Positions 23,141 through 39,375 are shown, counted from the first letter of the stretch. The stretch is DNA of 64,000 nucleotides from Silurus meridionalis (GCF_014805685.1 NC_060906.1:14400164-14464163); one strand, 5' to 3'. Notes: generated by a model from the sequence alone, not told the origin. Numbers and translations: made by a program.

Positions 23141-25523
23141 GTAAAATTATTGATATTTACTCCAATTTTCTGTCTACAGAGATGGGTGGTGATTGTGCTT
23201 CTGAAGGTGATCAGCCATTTTCTTTGTCCTTTCTTGAGCTTTGAGCACTGGAATGTTTTTTTTTTTTTTTTCAGAATTCAGAAATACCAAAAAAGGGACT
23301 TCTTACATCTAAATCAGTCTCAGACACCTACAAAACCTGGCTGTAAATGGACACAATAGATCAGAGTGTCTCTGAACAGGAAAATCTTTAGCATGTGCAG
23401 AACTCCTGATAGCACACTGTGTCCCTATTAGATAGGATTTCAAGTAAAACTCTTCAGTAGGTGCTAATAACCCTTAATTATTATCTAGACCCAGAAGTGA
23501 AGGTTAGATATCTGGAGGTTTCCAGACATCAATGACTGACTGTAATAATGACTATTACAAGCTAGTGACATGAAAGCTGATATAAATAGGAGTTAACTGT
23601 AAGTGTCCAATGCCTTTTTGCTCTTGATACCATGGGAAAATACAAGCAACTCAGCAAAAACCTCTGAAAAAAAGACCTATGGATCTTTATAAACCTGATA
23701 TCTGATTTAGAGCAACTTCCATGAACTGAAAGTTCCATGAGCAAATATGCAAATTTGTATGCAAACATAAACATCTTGGAACACTACATTCGTTAATGAT
23801 GAATTGATATTAAGTCCCAGTGATGAAAAGACTTTGGTTTGAAAACTTTAAGGGAACCAAATGAGTATTTTTTGCATTGGGTTTGTACATTAACGATTAA
23901 GAGAATCATACATCACCCTTTCCTGAATGGCTGTGATACAAGAAAAAAGGAAAAAGCAACTGTGAAGCCCGTCTTGATTATACTTCTATATAATAATTTT
24001 GTGAGAATCCTATGGAAGGCTACCAGGAATATTCGATTCTAAAATTCAAGCAGCTGAATAGCTAAAAATAATAGCAAAGTAAACTTTTGATCTACTGAAA
24101 GTCTAATAAACCAAAAAATGGATGGATGTAAAATTGCAGGCCATAGGAAATGTGCTGTAAAACTTGTAAAAATGTAAGTAAGTATGAGGCTTATGAATAT
24201 TTTACAGGAAACAAAACTAGAGACCCATCATACATCCACAGCACAGCTTAGGTCTTTAATTCTAGGACACTTAACACTTCTTTTGAGTCTATATCCTTTA
24301 TATGATTTTGCTATTGTTCAGTTCCCTGCATCCTTGTTGAATGTTGAATTATCCAATATTTCCATTTTTCATCCACAAAGTTCCAAACATTAATTTTGTT
24401 CTGCTTGTGCATTTCATCTTCATCCACGTTGTAATGAGTATTGATGCTCTTGCATTTATAGTTTGCAATTCTTGAGGTTAGCCTTTTCAAATGACCAGCT
24501 ATACCACACTGACACTTGTAAAGAGCTCCACCGTTAAAAAAACTTTTCAGTGATGTTATTCCGGCCCCAGGGTACCATGTAGGAAAAGTGTGAGGTTTTG
24601 TCTCGGAAACGAACAGTGACATCCACATTGACCCTGTTTGTACTTTGTTTGTTAAACCTTCATCTGTTTACATATTGTGTCACTCTTCGTAAGATCATCT
24701 GCAAAATGACTGAATGTAAATCTAAATGTAAATGTAGAGCAGCTGCAGGGTGAGAGGCACTGTTGTTTACTTCAAGTTTACTAGCAGAGGTCACAGGAAC
24801 AAACAACTCTCTTTCAGGTGTAGCAGGTCTTGGTCTGGATTCGCATGTTAAATTGATCTTCCAGTTTAATGTTTTTTTTTGTTTGAAAACATTTTTAATG
24901 TTATATGCAGTTAGAACGAATATGGTCTGAGAACCAAAATGAATATTGAATGAACATGAATGAATAAAGAAAGATGGGACAGTTTTAGGGGCTAATTAAC
25001 TGGCCTGGTTATGAAGCTGACAGCATCTAGGACAAACTTAGAAAGTTTTTATAAACCTGTTGTTTGACCGACTGATGAAATGCTACAGAAAGTTTTATAA
25101 TGTTTTGTCTGGTATTAATGAATAATTCTCTAATTAAATTAATTACCTATGTCTTGTTTATAAAGCCAGCAAACAACACAGTAAAAAATGTCATAAAAAG
25201 TAGGTAGAGGTAACAATACAAATGGAGCTTTATTTAGGGTTTTTTTTTTTTTTTTGTCTTTTGTGAGAATGTGTTAGATTAAATCTAAGTGGACACAAAC
25301 AAGTTTGTATACAGCGTCCTTCTTTGCCCGACAAAAAAAAGCCAAATTTGTTTATGAGGTTTTCATTTCCATCAGATTTGTTTGAAAACTGCACAACACA
25401 GGTTTTGCTTGTAAACAAAAACAGGGGAGTTTTATACTAAAGTATGTTGGAGTGAAAGACTAATCAGGTGCTTTAGGAAAATGACTGAATAGGTTCAGTA
25501 GTAAGTCAGAAGAAATCTGAAGT

Positions 25524-25525
<2 letters not shown>

Positions 25526-25567
<42 letters not shown>
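25526..25567. repeat. (GA)n microsatellite
   Basis: Pure GA dinucleotide run. Confidence 0.97.
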
Positions 25568-25572
<5 letters not shown>

Positions 25573-25871
25573 AGATTGCAAGAGATTAGCAGTAGAAAGT
25601 ATTCATCTCCCTGTTTTGCACCTCATTTACAAATGATGACAACATCAACCAATCCGTTTGAAGCACTACAGGAGCTTAGGCAGATGAAAGTAAAACTCAA
25701 AATGACATCAGGGCTCCCATCCCTCCATCATTATCCTCTTCTCTTTTGAAATACCTGTCTTAGATTGACTGTGTAATTTCATATCATGGAGGAAGATTTT
25801 GACCAAAAACCTACAACTTTAAAGGGATGATAAGAGAGAGAGTGAAATGTACAACGGAACTTTTCCAAAAG

Positions 25872-25873
<2 letters not shown>

Positions 25874-25914
<41 letters not shown>
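25874..25914. repeat. (TG)n microsatellite
   Basis: Pure TG dinucleotide run. Confidence 0.97.
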
Positions 25915-25918
<4 letters not shown>

Positions 25919-28900
25919 GCAGTGTACAGTCAGGGGTCAATATTTCTTAATATTGTCCAAGAATGATATTTATTATAATGTTAATGTTAATAATGCCCCA
26001 CCCACACAAAAGTCTTTTTAATTATTTTATTTTGCTTTTCTTAGAAATTTCCATGAGGGTGGCATAATTGAGGGCAGACAAAACAATTACTTCTCTCATG
26101 CTTCATTAACTTCCTAAAGAGGTCATATAAGAAGGAGGACAGGGGGAACAGCACCCAGCGTATGTAGCATCTCTGCATGACACAGAAATAGGGCTGACTC
26201 TTGAAGCTGTCTTTATTCTATTCAATACATAATCATTTATCACGCTTGTTTGTCTTATTCATTTAATATCTGTTTCTCTTTCCTTCTGTCTGTTTGCTTT
26301 CTTGTTTGTTTGTTTGTATATTTATTTATTTATTATTTATCGGAATTCATGCAATTGTAATTGTCATTTTGATTTCATCATTGTTTCATCCCTTTTTCCA
26401 TGAGATCATCAAAATACCTCAAAATAATTGTATTAAAAATGTAATATTGCTATCAATCTCTTTGAGTGCTCACTTGAATGAGTTCAACCTTTAAACTATC
26501 TTTAAATTATTTAAATTTGCGGATAACATGTTTTGGCGATGGAAACTTAGGGAATAGACTCTAATAAATGACCATTATATTGTTGTAAAAAGTTTAATGA
26601 TGCCCTGTTTGTTTTTATTTATTTGTTGGTTTTTGATAATTGAATTATACTTAACTTCATTTAGATTAAGAATCAGGATTGAGAACTCCATCTTTAAAGT
26701 GTAGCGTATTTTGGTTTTTCCAACACTTGCTAAATTGTGTTGTTTATTGCTTGTGTTTATTTATTGTTTATTGTTTTCTTTATTTTCGTACTCTTACCCT
26801 TCCCCCTTATATCACTCATTCATAACACATTGTGTGTTTTTGTCTCCGAATGTAGGCCACGGGGTTTTAATTAGTCACAATTACAAAAAGAGATGTAACT
26901 TCCCTGCAAAGATATCAGACTAAAGCAGCACAAAAAAACAAACCTGAACAAAACAAACAGTGGTCTATTTTATAGAAATTCATATTCAATTCTAATTGGA
27001 ACACTTTCATTTGCTAAAATGAAACCTATACATTTTGTAAACTTTGTATAATCTGATTATAAGGGATTTTATCTTCACCAAAATACAACTTTTATATATT
27101 GTTATATATTTTGCATTAACTACCAATTAATGAAAGAGCAGCTGATGTTTAAATATTCCGGACATGTGTCTTTTTCTTAAATATAAAAAAATGATTGAAA
27201 ATGAGCAGTTTGAAATTGTAACTGGAATTAAAATGTACTAAGAAGTTTGGAAAGTAAATCATAATCATTGGAAACATCTCAGACAGGGACTAGTTGCTGG
27301 ATTCAAATTGTGACCACTTTCTTGTGAAGACTTTGTTATTCCGAGTGGCATATTTTCAGTAGTGTATTTCCACTGTGACGTGTGTAATCTGCATGTACCC
27401 TTAATCCCAGAGCAGGTGGCCAGGCGTGTGGTCGCGACGGGGGGCAGAGGGGACACGCTCACCATGCTTCAGGAGGCAGGGGGGCATGGCTGTGCCACAC
27501 TCATCCACGCTACTATGCACACTCTCACACACTCCCCAATTATAAAGCGTACACAATGACCGCTACGCCAACATGAGGGTCCACAGACCTGCACGTGCCA
27601 GCATTCATGAGCTTTACATCCAAACATACACAGAGACATGAGAGCCATCCACAACCATAAACAGGTGGGCCAGAAAAAGAGGGAGGGCTGTGAAGGGGCA
27701 TCTGTTGACAAACCCAAAACCACCGTCTCTCCTCTATGACCTCCCCATCTGCTCGTGTGTGCATCTTTGAGAGCATGTTGAATGAAACTGAATGATTTCA
27801 AGCCATAACTAATTTTTATTATTTATTTTGTGACTCTGTATCTGAATATAACATCCAAGCATGAAACAAACGGTCCTCATTAAGATCTAAATATATACAA
27901 AAAAAATTTAATGACATTTTAAAGAATATGTGATAGTGTCATAGAAGTTACTATGAGTTTATCACAGGGACAGTATAGTGTAATCCAGGTCATCAGGGAG
28001 CCTTACACTCTGATGAGCTAAAGGTTCATGGGCCTGGACCACACTGTGGAGTGGACATGTGATGCAGACTGGTGTACAGGAGCACATGCTCAAAAGTCAT
28101 TTGGGAACTCTAAGGAGCAACACTGAGATTGGTGTAAACTATGGAAAAATGTTTTGGTTTATCTAACTATTTTGATGTCAATGTACAGCGTGTTGGTGGC
28201 ATAGATGGTATTACAATTGCTCATTTATATATATATTCAACTCTATCAGAGCTGCATGGAGCATTACGACATGTATGTGTAATGGGATCTAGTAATTAAT
28301 GTTTATTTTTGATTAATTTAAACTGAATTGTATATCTGCAAATACCCATAAGTCAAATATTAATCACATATTGACAAGTCTGTGTGACTTTTGCACATCA
28401 GGAGATACATTCAGTCCTCTTTATCCACCATCCTGACAGCTTTATAGTGGATCCAAAGCCAATTCTTATAACACTAGGTGTGAAGCAGGAATAGACCTTC
28501 ACAGGATCAGCCCTGATAAAAAAAGGTTGTCTTGCTAATAACTTCAGGTTATAATGATCAGAGTATTTATTTGATTTTTTTTTATTAGTCAAGTCTTAAT
28601 AAAAAATTTAAAGGTTTTCAGATTCAGCCTTCATATTCCCTCTCAGCCCTGTCTCGGCCTAATCTTCACAAAAGCATTTTCCCTTAAGTGGAATTCTTTT
28701 TTACATGTTAAAAGACCTATAATCAGCTTACAGCTTTAGAGTTGTCCTATATCCACTGTTTTGACTGAACACATGTCTCTGTCTGTGCACAATCACATCC
28801 AGCTTGCTAAGTACTATAATTCCACATCAAACAAAACACACTGACTTATACAAATATATATATAAAATAGAATAGCAATAAAAAGTCACTTGACTTGAAT

Positions 28901-28958
28901 TTACATGCTGATTTGACATTGACATTTTCTTCTGTTTTAAGACATTATTAACATGAAG

Positions 28959-29013
28959 GGATATTGATGATTTCAGCGGAATCCATATAAGAATGAAAAT
29001 AAGGCTTAATATA

Positions 29014-29082
<69 letters not shown>

Positions 29083-29127
29083 CTAATTTTCATTCTTATA
29101 TGGATTCCGCTGAAATCATCAATATCC
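28959..29127. repeat. Long inverted repeat centred on a (TA)n tract
   Basis: The left arm 28959-29007 (ggatattgatgatttcagcg...) and right arm 29079-29127 (...cgctgaaatcatcaatatcc) are inverted copies of 49 bases with about two mismatches. Between them is a run of about 31 TA units. A partial third copy of the inner arm (aagaatgaaaatta.gctttatata) follows at 29134-29171. The whole could extrude as a cruciform. It may be a small MITE whose centre expanded. Confidence 0.9.
29017..29078. repeat. (TA)n microsatellite at palindrome centre
   Basis: Pure TA run forming the loop of the inverted repeat. Confidence 0.97.
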
Positions 29128-29368
29128 TATTATCTTAAGAATGAAAATTATGCTTTATATATATATATATTTGGCTGTGAAAGCACGTACTATGGGTGTC
29201 ACTATCTGATCATTTTAAAATAGGAAAAATATTACTTTATAATATCTAATATATAATATATACAAAGCGAAATAATAGTTATTATAAAGTAATGTTTTCC
29301 TTTTTTTTGTTTTTGTTGTTTTTTCTGTTAATTATTTTTCCGAATTTCTTTTTTTAATATTTTTTTTG

Positions 29369-29372
<4 letters not shown>

Positions 29373-29429
<57 letters not shown>
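29373..29429. repeat. (TA)n microsatellite
   Basis: Pure TA run about 250 bases beyond the palindrome. Confidence 0.97.
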
Positions 29430-29431
<2 letters not shown>

Positions 29432-30156
29432 AGCTAAATATATAAACAAAGCTAAATAATTTGTTTATTATAATAGTCTGTTTTTTAACCATACATAATC
29501 ATAGAACTCATTTCATTCAGTTTATTGAAGATATTTAATAATTGTATCCATAAGAATGGTTACAACTACTAGTGAGCTACTCGGTGCACTAATGGCTGTG
29601 TGTGTTCAGTCTGTGCTTTCCGAAATGTGTTCAGATCGTTCGTTTAGGGTTTGGAAATGCTTTAGAATCAGTGGATCTCCGTCCGAAATCATTCACCGGA
29701 TCCTAATATGTCAGCAGTGCAAATTGGCATTCTAATGTGCACAATGAAAAACTGGTAAATGCAGGTGCGGCAATGTGTTATTAAATCATCTCGTATTTAT
29801 TTAATTATTTGTATTCATTGCTTATTGATTGATTGGTTTATTACTGATTTTCCGTTTCAGATGTTGTATAGAAACAGCACCGTTGTCCGTGTTAAATTGT
29901 TTAAAAAACGAAATCTTAATTTTTATAACAATCAGGCCACGGTGTTTTTGGTTTATGAAATGTTGTAACTTCAGAGAAGTCTTTTTACTGTATTTCAAAA
30001 AGTCTTACGGAAATTCACTCTTCGAAACGAATTTGATGACTTCTGAATTATTAAATCAGTGCAAGTGAAATATACGCATTTAAATATACATAATAGGCTG
30101 CACTTAAATGTAGAATTATTAATAATTAATAATTTGTATTATCAATCAAAGAAATT

Positions 30157-30267
<111 letters not shown>

Positions 30268-30509
30268 TGTTTTTGTATGTTATTAAAATGTTATTTTTTT
30301 ATTTTAACCACATGAGCGACTTTCCCATTGAGCAGCGATTTGAGCTGAATCTGTTTCCAGCTCTATTAATTCATCGGTCGCAGTGGATCAGAATAAAACT
30401 CTGCGGTTTCACGTTTCACAGAAGAGAACGATTTCTGATCACAGTACTGAACTCCACCCTCTGTTTTACTCTGAAACAACATTCAAAACCTTTTCACAGA
30501 GAGGGCAGG

Positions 30510-30510
<1 letters not shown>

Positions 30511-30574
<64 letters not shown>
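30511..30574. repeat. (CA)n microsatellite
   Basis: Pure CA run of about 32 units. Confidence 0.97.
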
Positions 30575-30577
<3 letters not shown>

Positions 30578-30716
30578 AAAACACCCACTAATGCTGAATT
30601 AACACCAAAGTGTTCACTTTAAACTTAATGTAATATCGAATTGGTTTATATGCATGCCAAACTCGCGATCATATCAAATGAACGAAAATGCAAAAATGTA
30701 ATGTATCACCTTCATG

Positions 30717-30806
30717 CAACAACAATAATAACAACAACAACAACAAAAACAACAACAACAACAATAATAGTGATGATAGTAATATTTATAATTATTATTA
30801 TTATTG

Positions 30807-30844
<38 letters not shown>

Positions 30845-30845
30845 G
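30717..30845. repeat. Compound (CAA)n / (ATT)n microsatellite
   Basis: An AAC-rich run (30717-30770) followed by an ATT run (30790-30845). Asn- and Leu/Ile-rich peptides across it are artefacts. Confidence 0.95.
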
Positions 30846-31779
30846 CACTGATGGTGTGTATATGGACAGCGTTACTCGACAGCAACACAAAAATGCCTCA
30901 GTTACAGCAGGCTTCAGTCTTGTTAATAATAAAACGCTATAGACTAAAATTAGAAATGATTCCGAAATAGTCTATTTTATTCACCAATTCTAAAATAATA
31001 GATTAATCCGCATTATGTCCCAGTACAGGAAATTGTAATCGTTATTTAACACGTTCACTCAGGAAACAAAAAAAACTGTCCTAATAACCTGCCATCTGAT
31101 ATTGACAATGACATTACTCATCTTGAATTAGACGGCTCTTTTAATAGATAAATAAACAAACAAATAAACAAATGAATAAATAAAATATAAGGTCGATTTG
31201 TTCAAATTAGAAATGTTTTAATATATGTCAAAAACTGTATAAACAAACACTTGAATAATTTAGCGTCATCGTTACCAAAATAATGAAAAACAAAAAAACA
31301 AAACAAAAAAACAACGAGTCTATCAAAATATACAGCATAGTGTTTTTTGAGGGTATTTCGAATGATCTACGACAGTTCACACCTTCAAGAAGATTATGGC
31401 TAAAAAAGAAAACCTAAACAACCCCCCCCAAAAAATCGAAACGATTATATACACTGATTGTCTTCTACTGCAAAAAAAAAAAAAAAACATTTTTGTTTGT
31501 TGTCATAAATAGAATAGTGCATAATATTAATTCAGATATCTTGGTCAGATTGACAGGTTTTCAGAACGAAGACACGAGTTACACTGGTGATCTTTGTTTA
31601 CATATTATCCCCATGTCTTAATAAAACAATTATGAATTATCTTAAAAACATGAAAAACGCAGCATGGATTATTTCATCATCATTGTTTAGGGGGGAGATG
31701 AAAATTCTACAAACTCACAGCATCATATGTATCAGATAAATTCAATAATTTAACATTTCTGTTCTTTTTTTGTATGTTA

Positions 31780-33773
<1,994 letters not shown>

Positions 33774-34439
33774 GATCACTCCTGGTTGAGAGAAGCTTCT
33801 CTGTTCACTAATGTCAGATCGGACAGGAAAAAAATATCCCTCACACTGTCCGCTCGTGTTTTCGTTTCAGTCTGTAGTGCTCAAGGACAAGGACAGAAGA
33901 CAAGAAGCAGACCACTGGGGTGCAGACGAGGCTTGTATTTGAAAGGGGCGTGGCCAAAAAACCATCCCTCAATTACAGCACGCCTTCTTTGGGAAGAAAA
34001 ACTAAACAATCAGGGCGTCAACTAAGTATTAGATGACACCCTACTTAGTATTTTGTATATTCGTTGCTTCTTTTTCTTCTACCCAAAGCATTCCCTTCTC
34101 CAAAAAAAAATCCTCAAGTTATTTGCCTGTTTGTTTGTTTGTCTGTGTATATATTAGTAGTTTTTTTGCTTCTTGTTGTGCTTGTTTTTGAGCTGTGATC
34201 GCACCACTGTAAGCTTGCTATTAAGTGCACTTATGTGTTGTTTAACGCGCAACCCAATTTATTGCGCTACTTACAAGGCGCACGCATTTACATAGTGGCC
34301 ATGGGGTTTCAAGACAAGCTAATTGTTTCTAAAGTAGACAGACTGATTGGGGGCCATTTGCAAAAGACAAAGGCTACTGTTGACCAGATAAATGATTTCG
34401 ATAACAAAAGCCCCTTTGGCGATAAACAATGAGGTCCAG

Positions 34440-34725
34440 CTGTAAAGCCCAGCTTTCCGTGCTGTGGCTCTGCAACTTCAGGTGAAGCAGTGGTTTTCAG
34501 TTCTCGTGTACATTTCAATCCGTTGCCATTAAAATGCAAACAGCAGCTTGGTCAATGACAAGAAACTCACAGGGAGCCTCGGGAGTTCTGGTCGACACAT
34601 TATTGACACCCCCCCGCCCCCCGGGTAATTCTCCCTTAATTAATTGCACCCGGTAATTAGATTTAGGACTTTCGGAAAGTGTTGATTAACAAGGATTATT
34701 CAGAGTTAGGCTAAACAAACAGCCC
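34440..34725. promoter_or_regulatory. Candidate otx2-upstream control element
   Basis: Within 1 kb of the otx2 start is a block with clustered homeodomain cores (TTAATTAATTG, GGTAATTAG) and an OTX-type GGATTA (about 34698). It is complex and repeat-free, unlike its surroundings. Candidate only. Confidence 0.3.
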
Positions 34726-35370
34726 ATCGTCTTACAGTATCAAATGGCCCATCTTCTCACCTTTATAATGCACCAGGAAAAAGTGCTAATATTCACAAAA
34801 GAAAAAAAAATAGGCATTGGTTTGGAAGAAAAAACATCGGCGTGATTTGTATAAAATGTGTATTATTTAAGCGCTGCAAATCATATCGATCAAACCTAGA
34901 ACACAGTGGAAATGTGCTGGAAACACGGACGATCTGGTGGAAATCCTCCAAAGAACCCAACGACTGAAATTCCAGACCTCATCCACCAGTTGCTCCAGCA
35001 TCCGCTCAATTATAAATTATTGCATTTTTTATTTTATTTTTTTTTCTCCTCCTCCAAGAAATGAACGAGCTAATCTGGGCCGCGTGCACGCGCTGCCTAA
35101 TTACGCGACGCTGCGCGTGACTGCGCTTTCGAGCTCATTCATGTTCTGCGTCCCGAAAAACAAAACAAAAAAAACACAACACAACAACACAATAGACCGC
35201 ATTGTTTTTCTAACGCCTGCAGCACAAACTCTAACCACCCCCAAACATGTCACTTTCTCAAACTCTACAATGAGGGCAATATTCGTTTAAATAAATCAGT
35301 AAACAAACAAATGCATAAATAAACACATACATTTATAAACAAGCCTTTTGTTTGTATAAATGTATTTTTT

Positions 35371-35371
35371 A

Positions 35372-35406
<35 letters not shown>
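35371..35406. repeat. (TTA)n microsatellite
   Basis: About 12 TTA units. Confidence 0.95.
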
Positions 35407-36984
35407 TGTTTATAAAGGCAAACGTTTTAAAGAATAAATATGTTTAACAATATTTACGTACTTATGTTCAATCATTTTATTGATGGCATGATAAACTGAA
35501 GGCTTAATGATGGTAAAATGAGCGAAACGTAAAACATCCTCTTTAACGCACAGGGCGATTTTAAATGTATGATTTTTATGGTGCTAAAACTTTCCAATGA
35601 AAGTTTTTTTATTTATTTTACTCTCATCACGATCATTTCTCCTGTCTTTAATGTCCTGAAGGCACCACAGCAAATTTGAGTACATTTTTAGAAGCATTTC
35701 CAGCACGCGGTATTAATACATTTATGTAGATCGAAAGAAAGATGCGGAGATGCACCAGGAGCAGGACAAAGTCATTTCACATTTAAAACACGCAGACATT
35801 TGCGCTAAAAAGGTGAGGTGACACTCCTTCAGCGTCAAATGTGCCTGGAAAAGGCTGTCTGACAGCCCACTTGATGGGTATATACAAATACACAACTATA
35901 CAAAACTCAGACTTCTTTTATACTTCTTCTTCTTCTTTTCTTTCTATCTTTTATTTTATTTATTATTATTATTTTTTTACAATAAAGCATACTTCTTTTT
36001 CATTAAATCCAAATCGACCAGAATTTTTTTACAAGTGTCATAAACTAGTTATTTCTACTCCTGTCTCTCACACACCTTTTATCAGAAATAATATACTTTG
36101 TAACTAAAGTTAAATTTTATGTGTCAAAGTCCAGCTCAGAGACAGAGCTTCTAAATCGTACATGAAATAGCATCATGCTTATAACTTGGCCTATATCTTT
36201 GAAAACATTGTTATTTGTCAGATGAAAACCCATTCATATAAATTAAATATAAAATACATTTCATTAAACATTTTTTAGTATCACTAAATATGACACAATA
36301 ACCTATGATCTAAAACAAATGGTAAATAATTACTAGACTACTGCTGCATACTTGCCAATGCACTGGTAAATAACAAACAAACAAAAAATACACTATAAGT
36401 ATATAGTCTATTAAATCTGACATATTACATACGTTGAAATTATGTGTGGCCAACAGTAAAACAATTTCTTTACAGTGAACATTTTATTATAAAGTTGACA
36501 GAACATTGTTCTGATGTATTTAAGCAAGCAGTATAGCTTATTATTTGCTTGTGGTCTCTGGGAAATGATTGTTTGTGAATTAGGACACATTGTGATTGTG
36601 GACAAGGCTTGGCCTAATTGAACACCTACAGACAGAAGGGAGGAGTTGGGTGGAATGGAGGTGGGAAAGACTGTAGAAATCCTACAGTAAACAGCCCACC
36701 TACTGCCCCTGCTCTCAGCCGGAGTAAACATGCATTCTGTTTGAGACACACAAGAACAGAAGTGGCTTGTAAATGTTTCATTTGCTTTATGTATTTACAA
36801 AACAAACTAAGGGATAAAGTGATTAAAAATAGCAATAGCAAAGAATTGATGAAGTGGGACAGTGAAGTGTAAAGTTAATCTGGTCTGAATAGCTGTCTGT
36901 CTGAAGAAGTGATGCCTAAAACTGTTTCTCTTTTCTTTTTTTTTTCCTCTCGTTCAAACGGCTCCTTCACTCTTTTTCTTTCTT

Positions 36985-37115
36985 TCGGCCCTTCTATGTG
37001 CCTCTCACTAGTTTTCTGCCTCCTTATCCTTTTTAATTAGAAGGTCCATTCTCCGGCCCTAATCCTCTCCAGACCAACAATGCAAAAAAGCCAGTCTTTG
37101 AAAAGCCGACCTAAA
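36985..37115. promoter_or_regulatory. Candidate non-coding control element
   Basis: A compact block with TTTTTAATTAGAAGG and CCCTAATCCTCTCC (an OTX/bicoid-type TAATCC core), lying directly before a (CA)n tract. Its sequence complexity stands out. Candidate only. Confidence 0.25.
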
Positions 37116-37128
37116 TCCACCAGTCAGA

Positions 37129-37136
37129 CACACACG

Positions 37137-37192
<56 letters not shown>
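37129..37192. repeat. (CA)n microsatellite
   Basis: CA run with a few CG interruptions at the left end. Confidence 0.96.
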
Positions 37193-37193
<1 letters not shown>

Positions 37194-37544
37194 TTGTCAA
37201 AACATTAAGAAAATATTTACATTTTATATTTATATATTTAAAACATTTAAAGGTACATATTAACTATGAGTTGTAATTTTAAAAAGTTCCTTTAGTGAAA
37301 GCAATAAAATAAATTCATGTGAATTTCAAGTTCCAGTCAGCATCATCAATTTCCACATCACTAAGATCAACAAAGTGTCCCATAATCCCGGTGTCTCTGC
37401 TAATTTAAAAGAACTGTAATGCATTATTAATGATATATTATGAGCTCCAAAATGATGTGTGTTGCTAAACACAATACATAGGAATAAAAGTGTTTTTAAC
37501 ACACAAATACAACAAAGATTAAACAGAGTACAAAGTTGCTGCCT

Positions 37545-37720
37545 CACAGCTTCAGGGTCCTGAATTTGATGCTAAGCTTAAGTTACAGTCTGTGTGGATG
37601 TTCTCTCTGTGTTTTTCTGTGATTCTCTGGATTTTCAGGTTGCTTCCCACCACCACAAAAACATCTTAGTAAGTGAATTGGTCCCCTGTGGTAGACTGAT
37701 GTGCTATCCTGGGTGTATTC
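37545..37720. repeat. Dispersed fish repeat fragment
   Basis: gctgcctcacagcttcagggtcctgaatttgatgctaagcttaa...ttacagtctgtgtgga is a decayed copy of a very common fish repeat; the antisense version of the same family is at 42700-43025. Confidence 0.5.
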
Positions 37721-38162
37721 CTACTTTGCATTAGCATTCCTAGAAAAGGCTCCAGCTCCTCCCACAACAGTGTGCAAATGATAAGAAAACCTATAGGTGA
37801 CGTCAATTAAAGAATTTCCATTTTTCACAGTCTTTAAGCACAAGCAACAAAATACCTGGAATAACAGCAGGCTAAATACAATGTGTTTAAAACTTGGAAG
37901 AGAGACAGACAATTAACTGGTAATTAAAATGGCTGGTAAAGAGAACAGAGACAAGCTGTGTGTAGCTATGCTTCTGTGGAGTACTAATGGAGTAATTAGC
38001 CTCTCACTGTGTGGTAATAGAGTTGGCTGTGCCATTGGGTCTTCAAGCATCAAGTTAAGTTGAGCTTTGCTGAGTTCAGAGGTCACCATGTGCTACATGA
38101 CTAAAATTGAAGCAGGAGTTACCAAAAGAAACAAGAACAGCTGATAAAGCCAATCCAGGGCT

Positions 38163-38164
<2 letters not shown>

Positions 38165-38243
<79 letters not shown>
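38165..38243. repeat. (TA)n microsatellite
   Basis: Pure TA run of about 39 units. Confidence 0.97.
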
Positions 38244-38246
<3 letters not shown>

Positions 38247-38499
38247 TTCAGCTCAGCCCTGAAACCTGAAATTTAATTTTAATAAAATATTTAGTTCAAT
38301 TCATATGTTTACAAAATAAATGTTCCCTGGACAGCCTGCGGGTTATAAATAGTCAAAAGCAATAGAATCATATAGCACCACAGGCCCATGATCCCAACCT
38401 TTTTCTGCTACCTATGGGGGAGAGGGGCCACTAATCTGTAAACACTGAATATAAGCTTAAGTTAAAGCCCTGTAATACTGGTAACTTGGTAAAGCAGAG

Positions 38500-38725
38500 T
38501 TTCTCCCCATGAGAGACAAAATCCTGTTGACTATTCAGTGGATAAATTGTCCCAAAAGTAATGCCATTAGACCAGAGTGCCACGGATTCCTTTGCAGGAA
38601 TCGCTGCTTAATTGCCAAGAGCCAGTCATTGTTTGGGCTGACAGGTAAATATTATCTTGCAACGGGAAAGAAGTGGGAAGCATGTAGGAAGATGGTCTAA
38701 TGACTTCAGTCAGTGCAGAAGAAGA
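38500..38725. promoter_or_regulatory. Candidate non-coding control element
   Basis: A repeat-free, complex block (for example ccagagtgccacggattcctttgcagg and gctgcttaattgccaagagcc) with a homeodomain core. No coding potential consistent with a known protein. Candidate only. Confidence 0.25.
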
Positions 38726-39089
38726 GAAGAGAGATTAACAAGGGTCAGTGGGAAAATGCGAGCTTTCAAAAGTGTCCATGGAGCCACAAGTATAACTATG
38801 TATGGGTGAATAAATGTGTGCCAGGATTTCTTTTATCTCTAAGGATTTGTTTTACACTGAGACTAAGGATAAAATCAGTCTCTTTGAGCATTACAATAAA
38901 AACATATTTTGGACCAGTTAGATAATTTTTATTCACCACCTCAAAAATATTTCACCACCTGGTAAGAACACAATATGTTCAGAAACGTCAAGGCATTTTA
39001 TAGATACCAAACTTTCACCAGTAATGCCAGTAGAATGTAAATGTTGACAAAAAAAAACCAAAGAGAGATGAAATAAAAAACACGGAAAA

Positions 39090-39375
39090 CAAAGCACTTG
39101 CCCGACTTCGTGCCATCTTACTATCCATTCCCACATTAATGGTGCAGTTTGGACAAAGCCCCAGCTCCCATGCCCTTCCCTCCCTCTGCTCTTCTCAGTG
39201 GACCTGGCCAAGACGATTTAAATTGGATGTGATGAGTGTGGCGGCCATCGTTATGCACCATTGTCAGAGGGAGCCTGCAATATGAGCAATGTTCCAAGGC
39301 TTTACACACTGATTGGCTTTGATAGGTCATGAAGACAGGCAAAGCAAAATCCTTTCTGTCTTTTTCTTGGAGTTT
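39090..39375. promoter_or_regulatory. Candidate non-coding control element
   Basis: A GC-richer, repeat-free block of about 280 bases between AT-rich flanks. It includes gtgtggcggccatcg and cacactgattggctttgat. Open frames on the minus strand show no known homology. Candidate only. Confidence 0.25.

Larger units (their letters stand above)
22116..28958. other. Intergenic stretch between peli2 and otx2
   Basis: No gene recognised. It holds a LINE 3' end at 23 kb, (GA)n and (GT)n microsatellites at 25.5 and 25.9 kb, and a locally GC-richer block at 27.37-27.77 kb whose overlapping open frames on both strands look like chance. Confidence 0.55.

Noticed and set aside
27469..27801. 110-codon minus-strand frame in the GC-richer block
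   Set aside because: Overlapping frames on both strands are open; Cys/Trp-rich composition without known homology.
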